DNA of 64,000 nt from Gonatopus flavifemur (Eukaryota > Arthropoda > Insecta > Hymenoptera > Dryinidae). The stretch spans positions 11,842,001 through 11,906,000 of the forward strand of contig JAFFJZ010000003.1 of assembly GCA_018340375.1 (NCBI GenBank). The letters run 5' to 3'. Position 1 is the first letter of the stretch; each line of letters opens with the position of its first letter. Shown in pieces: positions 37,300-49,900 of the stretch. Below the pieces are notes generated by a model that saw nothing but the letters and a program-made list of their open reading frames with translations, was not told the DNA's origin and ran no database searches. Both the position numbers and the translations under genes were made by a program.

Positions 37300-39410
37300 T
37301 CTCTCACCTCTCGGACTGTTCCCATAAACTCGAAACCTTAGCTTCAGACCGAAAAGTGGCACAGAAAAAAGTTGTTTGCTTTCATGCGCAGAATACGTCT
37401 GTGCAGAAAGAAAGCGTGAGTTTCAACGTTTTCCAATACTCAATTGTCAAATAAATCTTTTCAAAAACCAGTCAACGATGAAACAGTTTTTAAGTTCCCC
37501 TACGTGGATTTGAGATGAGCATATCTTTCATCTATAATGAAATCTAAGTAATGCAACGCGGAATTGATGTATACCGTTGAGAGCTGATCAATTAGGGATA
37601 TCAAAAAATTCTCTCTGACCGATCAAAATGAATTTCAAAACTATAATGAATTCATGAGGAATTTAATAGAATAAAATTTTTTCTCATTGATTTCCACACA
37701 TTCATACAAATAACTCTGCTCTTCGTTTTGTGAATGAAACAACATATCAAACTCCATTTTTATCTTTCCTTTCAATTCCTTTCAAAATTAATATTTCATT
37801 GTGAAATAATCACAGTACGTGGAAAAATCAGGAAAAAATGATGAGAAAAACATTGAAAGGGAGAAGTTACGTTCCTCCCTTTGCATTTATCTCAAAGGAC
37901 AATAGTATGGTCCAGTGTGTTTGTATAATTCACAATGGAATGGGTAGATTACTGTAGTCCTTGATTACTATGAAAAAAAGAGCTACGCTTTGCGATGGGA
38001 GAATAATCATTACGCGAGGGCATAAAAGTTCATATAGTTGTGAACATACGTATTATGTATATGTAGCAAAAAATGATTCCTACATATTTGACATGAATAT
38101 CGAGAACATGTATCAATTCATCCAACAATTCTCCATTCTTCAAGATAAAAATGCATTCTTCCTTCATCGCAATAGACTCGAATATGTCACATTCGATCCC
38201 TCATTAGGAAATCACAGGCTTCTCTGACTCGACAACTGAATTTTTTCATCGCACAGAAAGTGCATAATCATGCCATTCGTTATGAACTTCACGATCCAAC
38301 TGATTTGTACTCATAATAAGCATCAAGTAATTTTTACAAAAAATTGATAATCTTGATGAAAAGTTTCCAAGAGAAACCTCTAAGATTTCTTGTTATAGAA
38401 CGTCCGTTTCAGACACTTCAATTTCCAGATTGCAGAGGAAACAACATTTAATCAACGTTACTTCAACGTCTCTTTCTTATTCTCGTACTTCAGCCGTAGG
38501 CAGTTGTTGATTCTCATAGAGATAAAACGCTACATTGCATGGATCTGTATGAACTACATGGATGGATGGAAGGATGCATGATGATCTTTTTTCAAGAATA
38601 TTACTTTCTTGTAATTGAAGTTTAAACGTTCTCCGAAGCACGAATAAATCCTTGCTGGACAAAGTAACGTTTGATTGAAGACCGAGAGATAAGAACTCGT
38701 TACGATGAACGAAGTTGTTGAGTGAAATGAGTTAATTGTCATTGACTTTCCTGGGGTGAAGTTCCAGTGACAGATTGGAATGAAAAATCTTGACACGTAC
38801 TTCGATGAATTGAAAAAACAATTTTTGCTAAATATAGAAGTTGTTATCCCTCAAATCGCGCACAACTTTTAAAACACGCTGTACATAATGACGTGAACGA
38901 GAAGAGAGAAGAAAAGAACGAATGAAATAAAATCAAAGAAATAGAGATAAAAGGAGGAATAATGGAGGACAGGCTACTATCAATCACCAGAACGATGAAA
39001 GCCATGTGCGGTCGATTCCGTGTGTCAAGCCATTCACCGACAAGTGCCAGTCGAAATGTATTCACGAGTAGGCGGATTACTTGTTAAAGAACTTGTACAT
39101 TTATACACGTAAGTGTGTAGGTACTTGTTCTAAGAGACGACAAGACGAGGCATGTCACTATATGCATCATAAAAATTGCAATGGATATATACATGAGTGA
39201 ACATTTGAGAAGTCAAGTCTTTATATCGATTCATGTTGGGTAGGTAGAAAGGTGAGTAGGTAGGTTGGTAGGTAGGTAGATAAGCAGGAAGGAAAGTAAA
39301 AGAAGTTGGAGGAAGACAAAAAAAATGATAAGCGGCTACCACTTGTCTCTTTAAACGCATCACGCTCAAAGGAACGAAAGTAAAAGTGTTATAATTATGT
39401 AACACCTCGA
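37300..39410. other. non-coding sequence with GGTA microsatellite
   Basis: A GGTA-type microsatellite lies at 39241-39280. No gene is supported; the frames at 37961-38227 and 38477-38796 have no motif or splice support. Confidence 0.55.
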
Positions 39411-39417
39411 ACACAAA

Positions 39418-39606
39418 ATGAATGCCCCTTCGAAAGATATTGAATTTCAACCGAAAGAATCCTACTTCCTCATCGATCCCGATAAGCTTAGTCCAAGTGG
39501 AGGAAGTTCTTTCATATATATAGGACCGATATTATTTCTCATATATTGTGTTCTTTTTTCCTTGTCAGTGGCTTTTTTCCTACAACGTAATTCTATCATC
39601 GACTGA
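39418..39606 (+). CDS. candidate 62-residue single-pass membrane small ORF
   Basis: ATG at 39418 sits in a favourable insect context (acacaaaATG), six codons after an in-frame TAA, which fixes the start if this frame is translated. The first 32 residues are polar and charged (ESYFLIDPDKLSPSGGSS near the end of that part). Residues about 33-55 are one continuous hydrophobic helix containing Gly-Pro, and a short polar tail (QRNSIID) ends the protein. The split into a soluble N-terminus and a single C-proximal helix is typical of regulatory micropeptides, but I recognise no family. AATAAA occurs about 200 nt downstream (near 39812). No TATA box or intron is evident. Alternative: a chance frame. 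Confidence 0.35.
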   Translation: MNAPSKDIEFQPKESYFLIDPDKLSPSGGSSFIYIGPILFLIYCVLFSLSVAFFLQRNSIID

Positions 39607-39609
39607 TGC

Positions 39610-41425
39610 CAAGGGAGAGAAGAGGAATCTAATACGTGAACACGTAGATTTTCACAGACTGCTGTCGTATGTGGGTTCGAGTTCGCAGCACGTGTATCCG
39701 AATATTATTTTACGTGGATGTGGTATAGAAAAAAGAACGAATTAGATGTCCTGGGGCAACCACATCTTCGCTCATTTGGTTTTCAGTTACAGTCCAAGGG
39801 GCATAGAAGAATAAAATACCTGTGAACCTTTTTTCTATGCTTTAATCGCAAACAAAGTTTCATCCAATTATTCGGAATAAAAGCGTAACACATTTTCACG
39901 ATACTTCTCGCGTTTTTCGTACACCAGATATTCATCAAGGATCATTAAAAAATTCTGTTCAAATTTTACGAGAGTGAAGGAATATACGCCCCAGCGATTG
40001 GGGGAATAAAAAAGTTCAAACAGAAAAAAAGAGAGAAAGAGACACGATCAACGATGCACGACCTTCCGATGGGATCTGAAGAGATTTATATCGCATTGGC
40101 ATTACATCGGTAAACGATCGATCGATAATATATAATCCTGCTGCTATTCGAGTCCGATCTCCCGATGGTAATAATAGAGCCGTTGCACAGTGAATCGGAA
40201 CCAAGTGAAAAACGGTGCAACATCACTCCATTTTCATTGTTTTTGGCAATTCATTCTCTTGTTTTCTTCGTTTTTTGGAATGCAATCAACAAAAGATAAG
40301 GGGATGATCTCAAGATTCATTGATCAAGCGAACAATAGTGATATTCGATTATAATAAAATTTCATTCCTCCAACTTTTACCTTTTCGTGCTTCAACTTCT
40401 TCGGCTCTCCGCCTGACTGCTCGTGATTCTTTCGGTGGCCCCTCTAGAATTAGAACGGCGAAGGGCCCGTGGAAGATTGCGGGGTTGCATTTCAAGAAGG
40501 ATTTGCCAAAAGAACGGACGAGAGGAAGAAAGAAAATGACCATAGGCTTCTATGGTCAAGTGTGGGAACAGAAATCTCATGATACATGGGAAAGGCATGA
40601 TTGGGAGCATAGTTGATTTTCAACTCATAAAATAGATACAAAAAGTCAAAACAGTTAGCTAGCAGCTGTTAACTGAATCTTATAAATTTCAAACTGAGAT
40701 TGTTTGTGAAAGTACGTGAAATAATTCGCTCAACGTGTCACGTAAATTCGTTGGACTGTATTGCACTTTATCGCGTCACCTTTTCGCATTTGTTACACCA
40801 AGTGACGTAGTTGAGACTATCATCATTCTATACATTTATCTCTCTCGTCGGATTTATAAACGCATGAATCAAAGGAGTGAATAATGCATTTCTGAGACTG
40901 TTAGGAAATGTCATCTAAACATGGACGTAAGTTAAGAATTAAAAAAAAAAAATTCTGAAGAAGAATTGAAAAGTGAGACTGCCAAAATCCCACATTCACA
41001 CGTTAAAGACAAGAAAGAGTTTTACATGCTTCATGACTTCACGTATTCAATTACGCCCTGATCGTTGGAGAAAAAAAAATTACACATCAAATAATAACAA
41101 ATGTACGAGAAATTATATGAAATTACGTCGTACAGGAAGAGAATACCACATAAAGAAAAAGTGACCATAACAATGGAAATAATTCACAGTTACATTCGTT
41201 GTTAATTTCAAACCTCTCGTGGCTATTAAACAAACATCTCTTTCTCCTCTCTCTCTCTCTCTCTCTCTCTGTTCATCGTTCTTTGAAAATAATAATTAAA
41301 CCAATATACGTTTACATGAGTATGAATTTTTTTCCCTTTTCCACATAAAGCACGAACGACTCTCACTCTATTATTACTATTATTACCAAGGAATCATTAC
41401 TACCCCCCCGTAATGGATTTCGACG
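39610..41425. other. non-coding sequence with CT microsatellite
   Basis: A locally GC-richer patch at 40390-40510 (ggtggcccctctagaattag) carries open frames on both strands and no motif. CT run at 41246-41270. Confidence 0.5.
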
Positions 41426-41431
41426 TCAAGA

Positions 41432-41686
41432 ATGAGAGTAAAAATGCATCGGTCATCCGCAACGACGACACTCATTCTTCCCTATTTTTTTCTCTCTCTC
41501 TCTTGTTATATCGTTTTAGCACCTCCCGTTCCTTCCGTTCGAGAATCTCTTTATATTTATGAACGCATAGGAATCAAGCTCGATTCCGGTTTAAAACGAC
41601 GCATCGAGTTATTCATCGTTTCGATAATGAAAGACGACGTGTCGTCGAGACGAGCCGTCTATCGAGATGAAGAAGAACGACGTTGA
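41432..41686 (+). CDS. unrecognised 84-residue ORF with N-terminal hydrophobic segment
   Basis: The N-terminus has basic residues, then a hydrophobic stretch of about 18 residues (TLILPYFFLSLSCYIVLA) that could be a signal peptide or anchor. The remainder is charged and ends in DEEERR. The hydrophobic part is encoded by a T/CT-rich tract ending in ATCGTTTTAG (AG at 41518-41519), which looks just as much like a splice acceptor. In that case only the part after 41520 would be exon. Both readings share the same C-terminal frame. No homology recognised. Confidence 0.22.
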   Translation: MRVKMHRSSATTTLILPYFFLSLSCYIVLAPPVPSVRESLYIYERIGIKLDSGLKRRIELFIVSIMKDDVSSRRAVYRDEEERR

Positions 41687-41689
41687 CGC

Positions 41690-43405
41690 ACGAATAAATC
41701 GTTTCTATAGAAGATACCTGTATGATTCCCATTCCGAGTCATTGCATGAATCGTTTTATCACAAGCCAGTAGTAACGAGGAACAGAGAAATATCGTTGCG
41801 CCAACTAAACTATATCGTATGACGATCGAGACACAATTCATCAACTTCTTGTCCAGAGGACATCAATAATGGAGATTCGTTCAACAATAATGTCAATCGA
41901 TTTTCTATATGTTTGATAGAAAAGATTCAATCGAATATGAAACGTTATTCAATTGAGAATGAATTTTGTTAGAAAGAGGAAAGGACTTCATTGTTTATAG
42001 TCAAAAACCCGTAGATGATAGCAGGCAAAAAAGGGAATTATCACTTTCCATTCAATCTTACAAATCAATTTCTCGAAAGGTGTGTTTTAAATTGAAAATA
42101 AAAATTTTAATTCCCGATTGCGCGTTCTATGATTTATCCTCTATACACCGAGCCGATAAAATGATTTACCTTTAGGCGACCTACCATTCCGCTCACTCTT
42201 TCTCTCTCTCTCTTTATCTATCTTTCTGTTTCTCTGGCGCAAAATTACAAGATGCATTGCACCAACACAAGCACCATAAGTGCCGTTTACATCTTTCGAC
42301 GCGTGTAAATTACGTAAACCCATTTTACGAGGAAAGCTCATACGAGGTATCTCATAGTCAACGATCGTTCTCTTTCTCATCGTCGATTCTTATTCACCCG
42401 TCGACATTTCCATTCACACGATGACGTGACACACGCGATTTCCTACCCTGAATAGTTGCGGTATGGGAATCATCTTCACCTTATTATTTTCTTCCTTTAT
42501 TTCTTTTATTTCATCATCTATAAATATATATTTATATATATATACATGCATATCGACTATGTTCAGTTACGAGAGTTCAAGAAACGATCGAATGATCAAT
42601 GTTATTTATCGTACTTCTTGTTTCTTCTTCCCCCCCTCATTTACCTCCTACTTTCTCCGTAAACGGATGCGTGGCCTAAATATTTTGTGAAACCGAATAA
42701 TTTGAAGCACGTCAAATATGTTTTCTTGCCTTTATGAATGAATGAATGAAATAAGGATGTATGAATGGAGGAATAAATGAATGATCGAAAGAAGTTAATT
42801 CTCCTTTTACAATGGTATACAGGTGCGATGTATTCTTGGTACAAAGATACCCAAAAAGGGCGGAGAATTTTCCGCGTGACAATTTCATGCGATTTTTTCC
42901 CCGATGTGACAGTTTAATGAGATTCGTTCGATTCGAACGAATCATTCGTTCAGGTGTAGTTACGACTAATGACAACCTGTCTTTTTTTATTCGGTATACG
43001 TTGACGTCAATGGTCGTTGGACATCGTAATATCGTCACAGCCTACACCCTGCACAATTTCAATTTTTCCGCAAACTAACCACAAATTAAGTTTAACGTCA
43101 GCGAACGGTATACTTCGTTCAATGGTTCCAGATATAACCCTATCTGTATGACTTCAATCTCAATAATTGAGCGATTATTTACACCGGATGGTTGAAGGTG
43201 ACATAAGGCGCCTTAAAAAATCTTCCACTTGGAAGGAATTTCGTCATGATTACGACACCCTTCCACGTCAAACAATTTCAAACGATCATCAAACATTGAC
43301 ATTCCTGTATAATTCGTGAGTTACGAAATGCTCTATATGGATTCGATATGATTGTTTTTAGATTGAAGGTCTCTGCTGATGTCTTTATTCAACCCTTTGT
43401 TTGTC
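41690..43405. other. non-coding sequence with degenerate GAAT repeats
   Basis: Interrupted (GAAT)n words at 42734-42785 and CT-rich runs at 42190-42215. Frames here overlap on both strands and none is supported. Confidence 0.55.
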
Positions 43406-43411
43406 AACCAA

Positions 43412-43717
43412 ACACGGAAAAAAATAATTACCCATTATTTGGATAGCTAAAAATCAGCTACGGGAGCTATTTTTTAGCTGTCATAGCTATACTCATTTAA
43501 CAGTGGCAGCAAGAAATGTAGCTACCGTAGCGAACATTCAACAGCTAAATTATTTAGCTATCCGAATATCAACTACGAAACCCGTGCAGTTACAGTCATG
43601 ATTTCCTGCTGCGGGAGCTAAAAAATAGCTACAGTTGCAATTTTTTTAGCTACAGTAGTGAAAAAAGGGTGCCAAAAAAGTGAGTAGCTGCCACAGCTAT
43701 TTCCTTTCTTTCCGTAA
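43412..43717. mobile_element. MITE-like element rich in AGCTA words
   Basis: The left edge acacggaaaaaaataatt and right edge ttcctttctttccgt form an imperfect inverted repeat. Inside, tagctac, gtagcta and agctaaaaaatagct words occur about a dozen times in both orientations, so the single strand can fold extensively. About 306 bp, non-coding. It shares the cacgga.aaa terminus with the 8.5, 50.2 and 60.1 kb elements and the agctac content with 20.8, 60.1 and 63.4 kb. Confidence 0.55.
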
Positions 43718-44170
43718 AGAAGTTTTAATGCTCTTAAGGTATTTTCAATTTTTACTCGATTTTTGGCATCAAAAACATACAAAAAAATATTCAATCCTCA
43801 ACAATAATACAATTCATATGGTGAGTTGCGGATTGCCAACAGCAGCATGATTTTTTTATCATTTTGAATTCGTCAAGCAACGCCTGATCACAGATGCCTC
43901 TGATTTACGGAGGATGGATACCAAAAAAACGTTCACAAACAAAGGATTAATATGGAAAATTGAATATCAACACAGGCCTGCGAAAAAATGAAAACTTCCA
44001 CCCCTTTGCAGCTGAGGATCATTTTCTGAAGTAATTTCCTGCGCAGAATCTAAACCCGGAGCCAGAATTGGGCTATCACATCAGGATTTTGAGATATTGA
44101 AAAATATATACTCGAAATTCAAATTCAAAGTTTTATTTCACAGAATCAACCCTTCACGGAAAAAATCAGT

Positions 44171-44412
44171 GATCCAAATTTTCGTTGACTGGTATGTCAC
44201 TTTTGGACGGAGCACAATTTGGAGAAGAATTCGTACACTGGATTTTAATAATTCGTTGACTCTTTCCATTATTTCGATGATGAAAATAAGAAGTGGATTC
44301 CATTGTTCGAATAGTGAACACAGTTAACGAATTGTTAAAATCCGGTATTTGAATTCTTTTCAAACTTGTGCTCCGTTCAAAATTGGCATACTAGTCAACG
44401 GAAATTTGGACT
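44171..44412. mobile_element. nested fold-back element 1
   Basis: Left arm from 44171 (atccaaattttcgttgactg) pairs with the right arm ending at 44412 (gtcaacggaaatttggact), and pairing continues for about 100 bp through ggacggagcacaa and ggattttaa, leaving only a short central loop. This gives an almost complete hairpin of about 240 bp inside the larger element. Confidence 0.75.
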
Positions 44413-44594
44413 ACTTATTTACTTACATTTTTGTAGTGGAAAATTTTCCTTGAACATGTGTATTTAGGAGTTTATGGGGTCGCTGAATAAGAATATCATA
44501 TTAGAAAAATGGAATTCTCATTCCCATACATCCTGGCAACACCCTCAGGAGATTTTCGAAATATTACAATTTTGATGATATATTCCCCTATTCC

Positions 44595-44712
44595 AAATGT
44601 CCGACAGATAATTTTCTGTCAGGATTTGGTCGGTTTTTGTCCCAGGCATGATGATTCCCGACGGAACCAGACAGAATTTTCACCGGAATCTGTCAGGATC
44701 TGTCGGACATTT
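44595..44712. repeat. nested inverted repeat aaatgtccgacagat
   Basis: A perfect 15-bp inverted repeat at 44595-44609 and 44698-44712 bounds about 118 bp, in which ctgtcagga also recurs. It lies between the two larger nested fold-backs. Confidence 0.65.
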
Positions 44713-44905
44713 TCAATAAGGTTGACAACTTGGAATGGTCGTAACTCCGCAAGACAAAATCGTAGGTAACCGTTTAATAACTCATTTGGAAGGGGAAGAA
44801 TGATATAAAGTGATGCAGTTAGGAAGAAAGATCAAGAGAATTCGGCGCGTTTTTAAAAACCTCAATTGCCTCAAAATAGGCGAAAAAAATTGCATTTTTC
44901 GAGTA

Positions 44906-45212
44906 TACAGGTTGCCCCAGAATTCGCGGACCGGATTTTACAGGTGTATTCTGCAGCCAATCGAAATTCATCAACTTCAAACCGCTACAGATTTTCCACA
45001 GATCCGCCGTTTTCCAACTCAGCAAATGGTGTTAAGCTCAAGGATGTAGCATACAGTGTTTTTGAATGATTTGGATTTGAAAAAACATGTAAAATGCTCA
45101 TATCTCCAAAACTGAGCGTCGACAAAATTTTTTTCAAACCGGAAATTATTGCATTTTGGCTGCAGAATGTACCTGTGAAATCCGGTTCGTGAATTCTGGG
45201 ACACCCTGTGTA
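44906..45212. mobile_element. nested fold-back element 2 with CAGGGTGTCCC-type end
   Basis: The left arm (acaggttgccccagaattcg, then ggaccggatttt and a gtattctgcagcc word) pairs with the right arm (ggctgcagaatgtacctgtg, then aaatccggttcg and gaattctgggacaccctgtg). Arms are about 48 bp and the unit is about 307 bp. Ends of the acagggtgtccc type recur in many arthropod non-autonomous repeats. The right end abuts the right terminal arm of the host element. Confidence 0.75.
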
Positions 45213-45493
45213 CCCTTGAATATCTCAAAATCCTGACGTGATAGCCAAATTTTTGCTTCGGATTTAGATTCTGCGCAGCAAATCACTTCAGAAAATGATC
45301 CTCAGCTGCAAAGGAGCGGAAATTTTCATGTTTTCGCAGGCCTGTATAATTTATGTGATGAATGTGGCTAGGTTGTTGGGCGAGCAAAATGAGCCCTCAT
45401 AATTGTCCTCATAGCACAAATATCTCCAGAATATTCTGCGACAGTTTGGAAATATCTTGACATTGCTAGAATATTCTATAGACATCCATGACT

Positions 45494-45740
45494 ATTTTTT
45501 CTCCACGGGAAGCCGAGTTTATCGATATTTAGAAAAATCACTGTCAATTTTGGGAAGAAGAGGATCGCTGAAGAATATTCATAGGGAGTTCACTGAAAAT
45601 TTCTGGTGAAAATACCAAAAGTTGATCATTTTATCGTGAATTTGTGATAAACTTACTATGAATATTCTTCAGTGATCCTCTGTTTCCCTAAATTGACAGT
45701 CATTCTTTTAAATATTGATGAACTCGGGGTATGTTCTCTC
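45494..45740. mobile_element. fold-back element
   Basis: The left arm (ccgagtttatcgatatttag, cactgtcaatttt, gctgaagaatattcatag) at about 45511-45591 pairs with the right arm (ctatgaatattcttcagtga, aaattgacagt, aaatattgatgaactcgg) at about 45657-45728. Central loop about 65 nt. It lies 150 bp beyond the 1.37-kb composite element, extending the repeat cluster. Confidence 0.75.
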
Positions 45741-46079
45741 TGGGTGTAAGAGAAAATTCAGAATCCAGAACTGTAAACCAGTTAAGATGAATTCGAAGAA
45801 GTGTGAAAGGATTCAAGGAGCATTAAGAAACATATGAGGAAATCCACAGTTTTCAAACGCCCAGAAAAACTGAAAAGAACGATGAAGACTATAACTTGCA
45901 GTCAATATATGAAAATGTAGCATTCCCTGAAGGATCAACAAAAAAGAATATTGAAGACATTCGTAGAAATTCGAAAAATTTCTTCGAAATCCAGATAAAG
46001 TACAGAAATGTAGAAAAATGAAAGAAGTGGGAAAATAAAATTCAGAAGATTCCAGTAAAATCCAAGGCTACTCATATAG

Positions 46080-46175
46080 AAATTTACAATTGGCGCTAGC
46101 ATGGTGCGACGTAGAAAAAGTATGGCCGAGGCTTGGCAACCAAGCATGGCGCAGACCTGGAATGATAACATCATT
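46080..46175 (+). repeat. dispersed repeat copy, inverted relative to 50.87-50.96 kb
   Basis: Contains tggcgctagcatggtgcg, acgtag, a gcttggcaaccaagc hairpin and tggaatgataacatcatttt. The last 20-base word occurs as an exact reverse complement at about 50882-50901, and flanking sequence aligns over about 90 bp. This shows a family with copies in both orientations. Confidence 0.65.
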
Positions 46176-46447
46176 TTATGATTTACCTACGTGTTTTTCC
46201 AATGAAGTCCCATCATCGATGAAACAATGGCAATGAAATATACCATCATTGGCAAACAATTGGAAATTTTGTTCAAAGTAAATGATCAAAGTAAAAAATA
46301 TTTAACCCAGAAATATATAAAAAGTATGCGCATTTCGCCATTTCTGATATATGTTGTTTGAAATCTTATTGTTTTCCCCTCGTTCGTTTGTGAACAACTT
46401 GTCGTCTTTTGTCGGTAAATTTTGCCATGAGAAGTAGACACAATGTA

Positions 46448-46487
46448 TGTTAGCTCAGCGGTAGGAGCCCTCTAGTGTGATTCATGG
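46448..46487 (+). other. tRNA-like A-box fragment (possible SINE head)
   Basis: tgttagctcagcggtaggag resembles a tRNA D-arm with RNA polymerase III A box (TRGCNNAGYNGG), and the following ctctagtgtgattcatgg loosely resembles an anticodon arm. The stems do not pair well, there is no proper T arm, and a weak B-box-like word (gggtttcaac) is about 100 nt on. It is not a functional tRNA; a decayed tRNA-derived SINE is possible. Confidence 0.25.
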
Positions 46488-46559
46488 TAAAGAGCGATTG
46501 ACTGTTCTTCCAAAGACTTACTTAAGCTTTATATATTCTTCGTATACGGGTTTCAACGT

Positions 46560-46900
46560 AGCAAAAATATTATATGGGTTGCCAATATCGAGCCACGCTA
46601 TTACCAATGATCGGCGCTACATTGAAAGCTAATTTCTACCGAAACTAGGCCAAAGTTTGGGGCAATATTGAACCACATGTTAAATTATCCTGGCGTTGAA
46701 TGGAATCTATCGTTTAGTCGATGGCGGGCCAAGGATGAGCCAAACTTGGCGCAATTGTGCCACAATAATAGGCTGACAAACGAAATCCATCGAACACCGA
46801 CATCGGTGCAACATTGTATTTATTGTTAATCGACACTGAAGATTTATAAATTGCCAAACCTTGTCTGTCAACATTGCGCCAAGCTACATTTTATTGTCAG
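46560..46900. repeat. dispersed repeat of the TTGGCxCAA word family
   Basis: Recurring words include gccaaagtttggggcaatat, ccaaacttggcgcaattgtg and attgcgccaagctac. It is the same family as at 8.2, 29.1, 46.1 and 50.6-50.9 kb. Confidence 0.5.
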
Positions 46901-46904
46901 AAAT

Positions 46905-49900
46905 TGAAAACCTCAATCCCTTATAAAATAATACAGTATGCGATGACACACAAGCTCCACACGATTCAACTCTATTCCTCAAACGATCCTCACATCTGAG
47001 TTTACCGTTCGATGCATGAACACTTGATACAAACTAATCTATTGATTTGATGTAATCAACGATCCTTTTCAGCCGTCACGACAAAAAGTCATTGATTTTC
47101 CTCTAACCAAATACGAAAACAGCAAACTGACCAATCAATCGGATCCACGATTGATTCAAATATGATCTCCATGAATAAATCATCTCAGCTAGATAATGAA
47201 AAACCTGTAACTTCCGATCCAACTCTTCTATACTTTAATATATCATGTATATTCAATTCACATTCGCTATATCCTTTTCCTGTTGATCAAGTACATCGAT
47301 AAAATGGATTTCGCAACGTAGGATGTGAGTCTTATTCCTTCTATATAAAAATATATGCAAGGTACAACGTATTTCACCGATACACGAGCCTCATAGCCGC
47401 GAGGAATGGATCGTGAAGGAACTGAGTTGAAACCACAACATTAAAATGTAAAATAAAATAAAGGAGAAAAAAATTACAACTTGGATACATGTATACACAC
47501 GTATCCATATAAATACTCGTATGTATGTATCGCGCATAGTCGACAATGCGTCAGGTGGTCTCGTTCTTCTTTTCCCACGGACATCAGAACCTTTATATTA
47601 TCGATCATTCGATCACAATGCACATCGAAACGACGTCGCCGGCTGATCAAGAACACGCTGGAGAAATGCGATGCACCTGCAGCCGGCTGTACCTTCGACT
47701 CACAATAATACCAATGCAATAAGAACACACCGGTAAAACCCTAAAACTACATTTCAAGTATCGTTGCGTGTCGATAAAGAGTTTGGAGAATATAAGTGGG
47801 TAAATGTATATATAGATATATACCTGTACTTTCAGAAACCAATATTTTTATGGCATCGATTATCGTAAACATACGAATACGTATACACGCTTTTATTTTC
47901 AACGCGACGAATTAGAATTGTCGTGAATTATCTGATTGAGAGAGGATAAAGGGAACAACGATGAAGTATTTATAATGGAAGGAACATTGTTTGATGTGGA
48001 TTTGTTTCATTTAAGAGAATGGAATCGGTACAACGTTGAAGACTGGATGAGTTATTTGAAATGGTCTTCTCTCAACGGGACATCATAGTGGCGTCCTGCG
48101 GAGCTTGCTCAATGTGGTGCCTTGATGGTGCGGCGCTATCATCTCCAGCTTCCATCATCAGCATCTCGTCGTCGTAGTCGTAGTCGTAGTCGTCTTCGTT
48201 GTCGTCATCGTCATCCTCTGGCAGCATCGTTGTCAGCGACAACGACCACTGTTGTTCTGCTCACCGAGAATGACTATTCTTCAAGCACCTCTTCTAATGG
48301 ATTGTCATTGATCACAACTCGTTTTTTTCTCCTTCAACACTCTCGTTGACGTGTACGATGCGACAGCTAAACGGGTCTCGCTTTGTACAGTTTAATGAAT
48401 TAACAATGAATTCAAACGTGTCACATCATCATTTGTAATACAGAGCCGCATGTTTTCAGGATCAGATAAGCGGAGATATTTTGTTTCTTCTTCATTTCAT
48501 ATCTCCTGTACGAGAGATGTGTTCGTAAAGGAGAAGTAAATTAATTGAAAATACTGCAAATCCTCGCGTCATGAATGGATTCCTAGAATGATCAATTCTG
48601 AATTCATGTACGCTGGGCAAAATTGTGGAATGGAAGACCACACAGACCATGAAATGTCAAAATTCTGATTTCACATTCAAATTCAGCAGTCTGGAACATG
48701 GTAAAATGATGAGAGAAAATGGAATCTCCATTCTCAAATATCATTCCAGTTTCTACAAGTCATCTTTGTACACTCGACTTCCCTATTCACACGAAAAATT
48801 AACCGGTTCAATTTGCATTTTTAATTCGAGATCTTCAAAGGAAAAACATCATTTTTATCCGTTTCTATATACGATCATAGATATCACGAAACACATCGTT
48901 CCAGACGTGACATTAAAAACAGACTCGAGCTCGATTATTCTCTATCCTACAATCACCATTTACACACCTTGTTATAAATATCATCCTCCGTGATTCTACT
49001 CTATACAATCCGAAAGCTCTCTTTCCCCTCTAAACTGGAATGAGCATACTATATGAGTAGTTGCATGACCCAAGTGTAGGTTGTCCATACTCATCACGGG
49101 ACCGAGACTGAGCTATATCCTCCATAATGATACACACTGCGTGAGATAATATTACCCACCTCTAGGCAATATAAGCACCTTCAAGTATTTATTGATATTT
49201 CTCAACACATGCAACGGATACTCAATATAATCTAGCACTTCTTTTCAATGAATCCTCCGAGGAGGGACGAATTCCAAGGAAAAACATCATGATTCACATA
49301 TTTCAATAATTACACGGAAGGATATATGTCACAGGTATGTTTTGTTCCGTCAGAAGGACACGAGAAAGTCTCATTTTCATTCATCACGCGTAAAAGATAT
49401 ATACATACGCTTGAAGTTATACACACGTATTCGCGTATACGCATTCCGTTTCATCGATACTTAATATATTTTCCATACTCGGAAGAATAATATCGCATGG
49501 TACAAGAAATGCGAGTCAATGTGCCGATGGTCCCCCGGTCGATCGGTCGGCCGGTTTGTTCCGAGCACGCACAATGCCCGCACAATTTCTACAAGTAAAC
49601 GCGTTTACATATGCATACAAAGCCGTAATTTCCGCGCGACAATGCTGCAGCCCTGACACGATGTACGTGTAGTGCATGTGCATGGGGCACATCGATTTGC
49701 GAAAATAAAACGTCGTCGACGTTTAGCATCGCACGACGACACGTATCGGTACACCTTCATACGCGGTGTATGTATATGGTTTGTGCACAGATATATCTAC
49801 CTATAGCCTATAGAAACGTCGATGGGTACCAACGACCGGTTGTGTGCTCGCTGTGGGCTCGGATTAATAGCTGCCTCCGTCGTTGTCGTCGTTGTCGTGG

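Larger units (their letters stand above)
43972..45345. mobile_element. 1.37-kb element with about 129-bp inverted termini, containing nested fold-backs
   Basis: Left arm 43972-44100 and right arm 45217-45345 are near-identical inverted repeats (aggcctgcgaaaa, tttgcagctgaggatcattt, gcgcagaatctaaa, ggattttgagatatt). Between them lie three more inverted-repeat units, at about 44171-44412, 44595-44712 and 44906-45212. No transposase-like frame is present, so this is a non-autonomous element that other elements entered, or a composite that moves as a unit. Frames of 60-86 codons inside it are not called. Confidence 0.8.

Noticed and set aside
48625..48993. 122-codon plus-strand ORF
   Set aside because: Composition is as expected for AT-rich chance DNA, the leftmost start is a GTG, and no motif, signal or splice site is present.
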